Under the pieces are notes generated by a model, which had not been told where the DNA came from, ran no database searches, and worked only from the letters and a program-made list of their open reading frames with translations. Position numbers and translations under genes: made by a program. Positions 7,369 through 14,300 of a DNA stretch of 64,000 nt are shown piece after piece. This DNA is from Flavobacterium sp. CG_23.5 (lineage in GTDB: Bacteria; Bacteroidota; Bacteroidia; Flavobacteriales; Flavobacteriaceae). The stretch is from assembly GCF_017875765.1 (NCBI RefSeq), contig NZ_JAGGNA010000001.1:2011001-2075000 (forward strand), read 5' to 3'. How positions within the stretch are numbered: position 1 is the stretch's first letter; every line of letters starts with the position of its first letter.

Positions 7369-7444
7369 TCTCGTTTTTGGAACGAGAGGACTCGAACCCG
7401 TCTCGTCCCAAAAGACGAGATGACAGGCAGGTATGCTAACCAAC
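7369..7444 (-). pseudogene. tRNA-Asp-derived fragment (b)
   Basis: Minus strand: AGTTGGTTAGCATACCTGCC (D-arm and 5' anticodon arm), TGTCATC, hairpin TCTCGTC/GACGAGA, T-arm GGGTTCGAGTCC, then TCTCGTTCC-AAAAA-CGAGA. The 5' acceptor strand and the start of the D-loop are replaced by the 3' end of GIY-YIG copy 2, whose TGA ends 4-5 bases before the tRNA homology. Not a functional tRNA. Confidence 0.65.
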
Positions 7445-7445
7445 T

Positions 7446-7685
7446 TCAAAAATTATTTAACAACCTTTCTATCGAAGCAACATTCAATTTTTTCAATCGC
7501 ACTTCCTCTTTTAAAGCTAATGTTTTAGTTTCAAATTCTTTAAAATAAACCAAAACCCATGGACCTTTACCTGATGTGTACCTGCTAAAGCCATTATTAT
7601 GTTCAAAAATACGTTTCTCAATATCTTGAGTGAATCCTTTATAAAATATACCTTGTCCATTTTTAATTATATAAACAAAATACAT
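7446..7685 (-). CDS. GIY-YIG nuclease family protein, copy 2
   Basis: 79 residues from the ATG at 7685. It is nearly identical to copy 1 (MYFVYIIKNGQGIFYKGFTQ..., KEEVRLKKLNVASIERLL). The open frame extends upstream through the tRNA-Asp T-arm and terminator, which is not coding. It lies between the terminator of the intact tRNA-Asp (7755-7828) and tRNA-like fragment (b). The arrangement tRNA, terminator, GIY-YIG ORF is repeated twice, which suggests the ORF was duplicated together with a tRNA unit. Confidence 0.75.
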   Translation of the reverse strand: MYFVYIIKNGQGIFYKGFTQDIEKRIFEHNNGFSRYTSGKGPWVLVYFKEFETKTLALKEEVRLKKLNVASIERLLNNF

Positions 7686-7710
7686 AGCACTGCTGATTAA
7701 AATTATTAAA

Positions 7711-7745
7711 CACAAAAAAACCTTTCTGTTACGAAAGGCTTTCCC
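7711..7745 (-). terminator. Terminator of tRNA-Asp copy 1
   Basis: Minus-strand GGGGAAAGCCTTTCGTAACAGAAAGGTTTTTTT: the stem AAAGCCTTTC/GAAAGG(T)TTT is followed by T residues, about 10 bases after the tRNA 3' end. Confidence 0.8.
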
Positions 7746-7754
7746 CAATATTAG

Positions 7755-7828
7755 CGGTCTGGACGGGACTCGAACCCGCGACCCCATGCGTGACAGGCAT
7801 GTATTCTAACCAACTGAACTACCAAACC
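7755..7828 (-). tRNA. tRNA-Asp (GTC), copy 1
   Basis: A 74-nt cloverleaf: acceptor GGTTTGG pairs with CCAGACC (one G-U), D-arm AGTTCAGTTGGTTAGAAT, anticodon arm CATGC-CTGTCAC-GCATG with anticodon GTC, T-arm GCGGG-TTCGAGT-CCCGT, discriminator G. CCA is not encoded. Identical to the copy at 8340. A terminator follows. Confidence 0.95.
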
Positions 7829-7872
7829 AATATTTTTAATCTATAACAATCTAATTCTGAACTCCCGATTTA

Positions 7873-7942
7873 GACTCGAACCCGTCTCGTCCCAAAAGAC
7901 GAGATGACAGGCATGTATTCTAACCAACTGAACTACCAAACC
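7873..7942 (-). pseudogene. Degenerate tRNA-Asp (c)
   Basis: The 5' half matches tRNA-Asp exactly (GGTTTGGTAGTTCAGTTGG..., CATGCCTGTCA). After the anticodon loop the 3' half is replaced by TCTCGTCTTTTGGGACGAGA plus CGGGTTCGAGTC and then unrelated bases, so neither the anticodon stem nor the acceptor stem can close. Confidence 0.7.
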
Positions 7943-7985
7943 AATATTTTAATCCATAACAATCTAATTCTGAACTCCCGATTTG

Positions 7986-8055
7986 GACTCGAACCCGTCT
8001 CGTCCCAAAAGACGAGATAACAGGCATGTATTCTAACCAACTGAACTACCGAACC
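7986..8055 (-). pseudogene. Degenerate tRNA-Asp (d), anticodon position reads GTT
   Basis: Same build as copy (c), but the acceptor 5' strand is GGTTCGG and the anticodon loop reads CTGTTAT, so the anticodon position is GTT instead of GTC. The 3' half carries the same hairpin replacement. Not expected to be charged or processed as a normal tRNA. Confidence 0.65.
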
Positions 8056-8074
8056 TGCTGTTTTATTGCGGTGG

Positions 8075-8082
8075 CAAAGATA
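8075..8082 (-). promoter_or_regulatory. TATCTTTG -7 element before the tandem tRNA-Asp units
   Basis: On the minus strand TATCTTTG (TAnnTTTG) lies about 20 bases before copy (d). The ~30 bp around it (GGAAATCTATTGTATCTTTG) duplicate the promoter region of the second tRNA-Asp. No TTG at the right distance is seen. Confidence 0.5.
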
Positions 8083-8299
8083 CAATAGATTTCCATTTAT
8101 ACACAGATAAGATGCAAAATCTTCACCCAAATGTTATATAACAAAATATCCAACTTCTTTAAATCAAAAAAGCCATCCGTAGGTTCTAAATAAATTTAGA
8201 AACATTGGAAAGCTTTTCATTGGTCTAACTACTAAACCCGGTCAGCTTACAAGACTGACCAAAACAACACAACTAGCTTTAGATACCTTTTATGGGGCA
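8083..8299. other. Intergenic stretch between the two tRNA-Asp units
   Basis: No coding or RNA gene is recognised. There is a small hairpin GGTCAG...CTGACC near 8240-8262. The rest is AT-rich and may be decayed sequence left from the duplication of the tRNA locus. Confidence 0.4.
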
Positions 8300-8333
8300 A
8301 AAAAGCCTTTCTGTTACGAAAGGCTTTCCCCAA
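8300..8333 (-). terminator. Terminator of tRNA-Asp copy 2
   Basis: Minus-strand GGGGAAAGCCTTTCGTAACAGAAAGGCTTTTTT is a strong stem-loop with a T tail directly after the tRNA. Confidence 0.85.
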
Positions 8334-8339
8334 TATTAG

Positions 8340-8413
8340 CGGTCTGGACGGGACTCGAACCCGCGACCCCATGCGTGACAGGCATGTATTCTAACCAACT
8401 GAACTACCAAACC
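8340..8413 (-). tRNA. tRNA-Asp (GTC), copy 2
   Basis: Identical over its length to the copy at 7755-7828, with acceptor GGTTTGG/CCAGACC, anticodon GTC in CTGTCAC and an intact T-arm. It has its own promoter (8433-8462) and terminator (8300-8333), so it is an independent transcription unit. Confidence 0.95.
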
Positions 8414-8432
8414 TGCTGCTTTATTGCGGTGG

Positions 8433-8462
8433 CAAAGATACAATAGATTTCCGTTTACGCAA
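8433..8462 (-). promoter_or_regulatory. Sigma-A-type promoter of tRNA-Asp copy 2
   Basis: On the minus strand TTG (8462-8460), 19 bases, then TATCTTTG (8440-8433). This fits the flavobacterial consensus and lies about 20 bases before the mature tRNA 5' end. Confidence 0.75.
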
Positions 8463-8500
8463 GTGTTTCTAGAAGAAATATTGAATAAAATTTTAACCTA

Positions 8501-9427
8501 TTATCCAAAGTTTTGTTTTTCAACTAAGTATGTCGTTAAAATATTTTCAAAACTTTCGCCAACACTCACCGGAATGTACTTTATTCTGTTTTGCGCACAA
8601 GTTAATGCTAGTTTTCTAAAATATTTTTCGGTCTGTTTTTCGTATTCCTGTTTCACATTATCGGCAAAAATAGCCACTTCTTCTCCAGTTTCCACATCAA
8701 TAAACTTCCTTGGAGCATTATCAAAATCAAAATTCAGTTCCGTTTTGTTATCAACCACATGGAATAAAACCACTTTATGCTTATTATGTTTCAAATGTTG
8801 TAAGGCATTAAACAGCGCTTCTTCTTTCCCAGACTGAAACATATCCGTAAACAAAATAATCATGGAACGACGGTGAATCTTTTCTGCGATTTGATGTAAA
8901 AAGGTAATTGTATCGGTACTTTTTTTAGTTGTTGGTTTTTCCAATAAGTTTTCAAGGGCATTCAATATCATTCGATGGTGACGATCACTGCCTTTTTCAG
9001 GAGCGTAATACTCATAAGTGTCCGAAAACACGCTTAGTCCTATCGCATCGCGTTGCTTCTTTAACAAATTCATTAAAACCGCCGAAGCCAAAACGGAGAA
9101 ACCTATTTTGTTTTCAAAAAAAGCTTGCTTGTCTTTTAATTTGGGATAATGCATCGAGGAGGAATTGTCAATAATAATATGACAACGCAAATTCGTCTCT
9201 TCTTCAAAACGTTTGGTGTACAAGCGATCAGTCTTTGCAAACAATTTCCAATCGATATGCTTGGTACTTTCTCCTACGTTATAGACTTTGTGCTCGGCAA
9301 ATTCAGCCGAAAACCCATGAAACGGACTTTTATGCATCCCCGAAATAAAACCTTCCACCACCTGATTGGCTAGCAATTCCAAATGCTGAAAGCTGGAAAT
9401 TTTCTCTATTTGCGATTCGATCTTCAT
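8501..9427 (-). CDS. DUF58 domain-containing protein (vWA-like)
   Basis: 308 residues. The N-terminal HKSPFHGFSAEFAEHKVYNVGESTKHIDWKLFAKTDRLYTKRFEEE is the DUF58 signature, followed by a von Willebrand A-like domain starting at HIIIDNSSSMHYP (DxSxS metal-site motif). DUF58 proteins usually stand next to MoxR AAA+ ATPases and Batl/BatA-type genes, but none is in the window; thioredoxin lies upstream and tRNA-Asp downstream. Cytoplasmic, no signal peptide. The role is likely in protein complex maturation or envelope stress, by analogy only. Confidence 0.88.
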   Translation of the reverse strand: MKIESQIEKISSFQHLELLANQVVEGFISGMHKSPFHGFSAEFAEHKVYNVGESTKHIDWKLFAKTDRLYTKRFEEETNLRCHIIIDNSSSMHYPKLKDKQAFFENKIGFSVLASAVLMNLLKKQRDAIGLSVFSDTYEYYAPEKGSDRHHRMILNALENLLEKPTTKKSTDTITFLHQIAEKIHRRSMIILFTDMFQSGKEEALFNALQHLKHNKHKVVLFHVVDNKTELNFDFDNAPRKFIDVETGEEVAIFADNVKQEYEKQTEKYFRKLALTCAQNRIKYIPVSVGESFENILTTYLVEKQNFG

Positions 9428-9521
9428 ATCTCAAATATAGTAAAAGATGAAATAATTAAAAAATTAAAAGATTAAAGAAACATAACTAAATCTGGAAGCC
9501 GAAATAAATTCAGTTTAAACC

Positions 9522-9554
9522 AAAAAAAAGGCTTGACTTTCGCCAAACCTTTCA
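9522..9554 (-). terminator. trxA terminator
   Basis: Minus-strand AGGTTTGGC-GAAA-GTCAAGCCT followed by a run of T: a 9-bp stem with a GAAA tetraloop, 43 bases after the trxA stop. Confidence 0.8.
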
Positions 9555-9596
9555 TATGAATAAATATCAGATTCTATATAAATCATAATCTACCGA

Positions 9597-9914
9597 TTAC
9601 AACAACGCGTCTAAACTATCAGCGTAGGTTTGTTTCGGAGCAACTCCTACTTGTTTTCCTACTACTTCTCCGTTATGAAAAACCAAAACCGTTGGGATGT
9701 TTCTCACTCCGTATTTTGCAGCAAATTCTTGGTTCGCGTCAACATCAACTTTCCCTATTACCACTTTACCCTCGTATTCCGTACTAAGTTCGTCAATGAT
9801 TGGACCAACCATTCTACAAGGTCCACACCATGCTGCCCAAAAATCTACCATTACTGGTTTGTCTGATTTCAAAACTACTTCTTCAAAAGTAGCGTCTGTT
9901 ATTGCTAATGCCAT
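9597..9914 (-). CDS. trxA: Thioredoxin
   Basis: 105 residues, the standard length. The active site WCGPC (Cys30, Cys33) and the cis-proline segment RNIPTVLVFHNGE are present. It reduces disulfides in cytoplasmic proteins with electrons from thioredoxin reductase (not in this window). A TAAATTTG element (9976-9969) with a TTG 16 bases before it lies upstream, and a hairpin terminator follows, so it is probably monocistronic. Confidence 0.96.
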   Translation of the reverse strand: MALAITDATFEEVVLKSDKPVMVDFWAAWCGPCRMVGPIIDELSTEYEGKVVIGKVDVDANQEFAAKYGVRNIPTVLVFHNGEVVGKQVGVAPKQTYADSLDALL

Positions 9915-9968
9915 ATTATATTTTTGTTTAAAGTTTAGTTTAAAGTTTCACGAACCTCAATTACAACG

Positions 9969-9995
9969 CAAATTTAGATATTAAAAACAAACCAA
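9969..9995 (-). promoter_or_regulatory. Probable trxA promoter
   Basis: Minus strand TTG (9995-9993), 16 bases, TAAATTTG (9976-9969). The spacing is one base short of the usual range. A TTTAAAGTTTAGTTTAAAGTTT tandem lies between it and the trxA start. Confidence 0.5.
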
Positions 9996-10046
9996 ACACC
10001 ATTCTCAAATTAGTTTTGATTATAAATGTATTGTCAATAGTTATTT

Positions 10047-10146
10047 GAAGCTATTTCCTGCTGTACAATGGGTCTTTTAAACTGTCCCGAACTGTCAGGA
10101 CAGTGTAAAAGGATTCCTCCCGAAACTTCGGGGCCATCACGGCTAC
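10047..10146 (-). ncRNA. Structured repeat element, copy C (Flavo-1-like)
   Basis: Minus strand: begins GTAGCCGTGATGG and ends AGCAGGAAATAGCTTC. Inner parts include a CCCCGAAGTTTCGGGAGG hairpin, AATCCTTTT, and a second hairpin ACTGTCC/GGACAGT followed by TTAAAAGA. It shares the end motifs and the ATCCTTTT/AAAAGA stem with copies at 5388 and 48651, but the distal stems are different sequences. It lies downstream of the outer-membrane barrel gene and its terminator, on the same strand. Confidence 0.55.
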
Positions 10147-10187
10147 AAAACCAAAACCAATAAACATCATCTTTAACAAATCCAATC

Positions 10188-10219
10188 AAAAAAAAAGGCT
10201 GTCTTTTCAGACAACCTTT
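10188..10219 (-). terminator. Terminator of the outer-membrane barrel gene
   Basis: Minus-strand AAGGTTGTCT-GAAA-AGACAGCCTT followed by a T run, 28 bases after the stop codon. Confidence 0.85.
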
Positions 10220-10246
10220 CATATGTGTAACTCCAATAACGTTTTA

Positions 10247-11140
10247 TTACAAACTGTATTTAAGACCAAGAGTTAATCCAACACCACTAATACTGATGTA
10301 TGAACTTAAATCATCTGTTGGTTTATTTTTATCAAAACCAGCTGCATTAGTTGACATATTGTTAGAAGTACTATTGATTTGATTTGAATAATTAGTATGG
10401 ATGTCAGATTGAGTTCTAGTAGCCATCGCATCCGCGCCATTCATAGTAAATTCAGTAGTTTCTTTTGTTTTACCATGTACTGTAAAATTACGGTACTCTA
10501 CTTCTCCAAACGCAGATAAGTTTTTTCCTAATTTATAAGAAGTACCTAAAGCTGCCATAAAACCTACCGTTGGGTTTGGTTTAACCTTATCAACGCTATG
10601 AACTGCAACCGTAGTAGTAGCACTAGTTGGAATTATTGCGTCAGTCTTAATAGTTAAAGTACCATTAACAGGAACTATAACACCTACTTTTGAATATGTT
10701 TCAAATCCTTTAACTTCTCCTAAAAACAAAACAAGAGCTGGAGCTAGATCTAAAGCTTTAACTTGTCCGTCTGATTTTAATACTGTAGTATTTTGAGAGA
10801 TAGTTTGCACCATTGTTTTACTATTACTATTGTAATAATTGATTCCCATTTCTACACCTAAACGATCAGTAAAACGATACCCAACATTACCTCCGTAACG
10901 AAAACCTTCTCCAAAAGATCCTGTAACGCTTTCTCTAGAATTTAATTTACCACCAACATAAACATCTTTATTGGCTGCTCTTCCTCCTACGGTAGGAAAT
11001 TCAGTTGCGGTAGCTTGCGTGAAGTATGAAGCTCCCAATTTAAAATACCAACTTTCTTTCTTGCTTTCTTTCTTATCAGTTTGGCCCATCATAGTCAACG
11101 AGCAAGCCATAAATCCTAATAATAATAAATTCTTTTTCAT
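10247..11140 (-). CDS. Outer membrane beta-barrel protein
   Basis: 297 residues with a signal peptide (MKKNLLLLGFMACSLTMMGQ). The mature part alternates polar and hydrophobic residues (WYFKLGASYFTQA, FRYGGNVGYRFTDRLGVEMGINYY, FSAFGEVEYRNFTVHG-like strands) and ends ISGVGLTLGLKYSL, with aromatic/hydrophobic terminal strand as in OmpA/OmpW-type barrels. A region rich in Thr, Asn and Ser near residues 230-270 may be an exposed loop. No ligand can be inferred. A TAAATTTG promoter element is found upstream and a strong terminator downstream. Confidence 0.8.
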   Translation of the reverse strand: MKKNLLLLGFMACSLTMMGQTDKKESKKESWYFKLGASYFTQATATEFPTVGGRAANKDVYVGGKLNSRESVTGSFGEGFRYGGNVGYRFTDRLGVEMGINYYNSNSKTMVQTISQNTTVLKSDGQVKALDLAPALVLFLGEVKGFETYSKVGVIVPVNGTLTIKTDAIIPTSATTTVAVHSVDKVKPNPTVGFMAALGTSYKLGKNLSAFGEVEYRNFTVHGKTKETTEFTMNGADAMATRTQSDIHTNYSNQINSTSNNMSTNAAGFDKNKPTDDLSSYISISGVGLTLGLKYSL

Positions 11141-11164
11141 AATATTATATTAATTAATTTACAC

Positions 11165-11198
11165 CAAATTTAAATCAATTTCACATAACATTTGACAA
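11165..11198 (-). promoter_or_regulatory. Probable promoter of the outer-membrane barrel gene
   Basis: Minus strand TTG (11198-11196), 23 bases, TAAATTTG (11172-11165), 24 bases before the start codon. The spacing is at the long end of the consensus. Confidence 0.45.
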
Positions 11199-11319
11199 CA
11201 CTTTAGCAATATCACTAGCAAATCATTACAGTATTTATTATTTTAACTGTAATATTATATTTACAGATTTATTTTTAACTAAATGAAAAGAATAAAATCT
11301 AAAATTTAACACCAAAACC

Positions 11320-14300
11320 CTAATTCAACTTAAAATTAATCTGCATTTTTTCTAATTCAAACAATAACTCGTTCGAAATCTTAATTTTCAGTTTTCTACT
11401 TGGCATCGACAATTTAGTGACCACCTTTATTTCTTCAATTTCGGTTACCGTACTGGTTTCGGGAATTTCCAAAACCCCCGATTCTGAATCTTCATTCTCT
11501 TCTACAAAATCTACGTCTTCACTTTCAATAACAACAGCTGCTGAAGCTACGATGCGTCTTGTTTTTTCCAATTCCATGATTTCAAAAGTCACTTGATTAT
11601 CTCCCTTGTTTTCTGAAAAAAGATGACTGAGTTTATGAATAAATTCGGTTTTCAAATCAGTAATATTTAATAAAACAACTAGCTTTTTGGCAAAAATACC
11701 CAATACATCCTGCAACTGTTTCGCATCCGTAAACTGCATTCTTGGTTCCGATTTTTTCCCACTATCTTTATTAACCCATCCGTCTTTTATCAGGATTTTA
11801 AAATAAACAAAATTATTAGGAAGTAAGTAACGGTGAAAATTCAAATACTCTTCATTAAATATTTTAAATTCAAAACTTTCGTCAAAACCTTCTAAGTTAA
11901 AAATCGCCCATTCCTTACCATTTTTGGCTATTCGTCTTTGCACATTAGAAACAATCCCTCCAAAAGCAAGGGTTTTCCCCACGTGGGACTCCATATTTTT
12001 AAGCATCTCCAATTTCGAATTGCAGAAATATTTCATTTCAAATTTAAAATCATCCAGCGGATGTCCCGAAATATAAATTCCAACAACCTCTTTTTCTTTG
12101 GCCAATTTTTCCATCGTACTCCAATCCTCGCATGGCGGCACAACTGGTTCCGCAATTTGCACTTCGCTGGCATCTCCGAATAAACTCACCTGCGACGAAT
12201 TTTCATTTTCCTGATACTTAGAACCATACCGAATCGCTTTTTCATAAAAAGTAATTCCATCACCGTCATCATGAAAATATTGCGCTCTGGTTGTATTTCC
12301 AAACGAATCAAAACCACCGGCCAACGCCAGATTCTCTAATGCTTTTTTATTCGCCGCACGCAAATCAATGCGTTTGGTCAAATCAAAAATCGATTTGTAT
12401 TTTCCATCTTTTCTTTTCTCAACAATAGTAGCCACTGCACCGGAACCCACTCCTTTTATAGCGCCCATTCCAAAACGCACTGCATAATCGTCATTTACAG
12501 TAAATTTATAAAACGACTCATTCACATCTGGTCCCAAAACTTGCAACCCCATGCGTTTACATTCCTCCATAAAGAATGAAACCTGCTTGATATCACTCAT
12601 ATTATTCGACAAAACCGCAGCCATATATTCGGCGGGATAATTAGCCTTCAAATAAGCTGTTTGGTATGCAATCCAAGCATAACAAGTAGAGTGTGATTTG
12701 TTAAAAGCGTATTCTGCGAAGGCTTCCCAGTCTTTCCAAATTTTCTCCAGTTTATCTTCGGCATGACCTTTGGCAGCAGCCTGACTGATAAATTTGGGTT
12801 TCATTTTGTCCAAAACGTCCTTTTGTTTTTTCCCCATCGCTTTACGCAAAACATCGGCATCACCTTTGGAGAAATCCGCCAGTTTTTGGGACAAAAGCAT
12901 AACCTGTTCTTGATAAACGGTAATCCCGTAGGTATCTTTTAGTAATTCTTCACAGGCATCCAAGTCATAAATAATTTCCTCTTCGCCATTTTTTCGCTTG
13001 ACGAAACTAGGGATATAAGCGATCGGTCCCGGGCGATACAAAGCATTCATCGCAATCAAATCGGGAAAAACTGTAGGCTTCAATTCCTTCATGTATTTTT
13101 GCATTCCCGGACTCTCATACTGAAAAATCCCCACTGTTTCTCCACGCTGAAAAAGCTCGTAAGTCTTTAAATCATCGATAGGAAACGTGTCTGGATCGAG
13201 ATCGATCCCATTTCGGTATTTCACTAATTTAACCGTATCTTTTATCAAGGTTAGGGTTTTCAAACCCAAGAAGTCCATTTTCAACAAACCCGCCGTTTCT
13301 ACCACCGAGTTATCAAACTGGGTTACATATAAATCCGAATCTTTGGCGGTGGCAACAGGAACAAATTCGGTAATATCACTGGGAGTAATAATCACTCCAC
13401 AGGCGTGAATTCCGGTATTTCTTAAATTCCCTTCCAGAACTTTTGCTTGCTGAATAGTTTCACCACTCAAACCACTTTCGTTGGCCAGCGCAATTAATTC
13501 TTTTATTTTATCAAATTCCTCCGGACGAACCGCCTTCTTTATTAAGGCATCATCTTCACTCAAGAACCGGGCAAGATTCCATTTTCCGGGCATCATCCCG
13601 GGAATTAATTTGGCAATTTTATCGGCTTCAAATAAAGGTAAATCCAGTACACGAGCCGTATCTCGAATGGCTGATTTAGTCGCCATTTTACCATAAGTGA
13701 TAATTTGAGCCACTTGTTTCGAACCGTATTTCCGAATCACATAATCCATGACACTGCTACGTCCTTCATCATCAAAATCGATATCAATATCGGGTAGTGA
13801 CACACGATCCGGATTCAGGAAACGCTCAAAAAGCAGGTTATATTTTAAAGGGTCTATATTCGTAATTTTCAAACAATACGCCACCACGGAACCCGCTGCA
13901 GAACCCCGACCAGGACCTACTGAAACCCCCATACTTCGCGCTTCGGCAATTAAATCCTGTACAATCAGGAAATATCCCGGATAACCCGAATTAGAAATTG
14001 TCAATAATTCAAAATCCAGTCGTTCCTGAATTTCTTCTGTAATTTCAGGATATCTTCTATTTGCACCTTCAAAAGTAAGATGTCTTAAATACGCATTCTC
14101 TCCTCGAACGCCTCCATCAACAGCGTCTTCGGGAATTTCAAACTCGGTTGGAATTTCAAATTTGGGCAACAAAACTTCGCGCGCTAAATCGAAAATTTCT
14201 ATTTTATCGACAATTTCGGAAATATTCGAAATCGCTTCCGGTAAATCGTTGAAGAGCTTTTTCATCTCATCACCCGACTTGAAATAATATTCTTGGTTGG

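Larger units (their letters stand above)
7829..8055 (-). repeat. Two 113-114 bp tandem units carrying degenerate tRNA-Asp copies (c, d)
   Basis: Units 7829-7942 and 7943-8055 share a ~40-bp spacer (ATTAGATTGTTATAGATTAA-like) and a 5' tRNA half identical or nearly identical to tRNA-Asp. The tRNA 5' ends sit at 7828, 7942 and 8055, a period of 113-114 bp. The array is therefore tRNA-Asp plus two tandem, damaged copies. Confidence 0.75.

Noticed and set aside
7933-8130. Reading frame on the minus strand across the tandem tRNA-like units
   Set aside because: It translates tRNA-derived repeats and the promoter region, with no protein-like composition or family resemblance.
7755-8413. tRNA-Asp genes as an integration site of a genomic island
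   Set aside because: No integrase, recombinase or direct-repeat att copy bounding foreign genes is seen; the neighbours are ordinary chromosomal genes.
10034-10222. Reading frame on the minus strand downstream of the outer-membrane barrel gene
   Set aside because: It covers a terminator and the structured repeat element; the apparent protein is the translation of the repeat.
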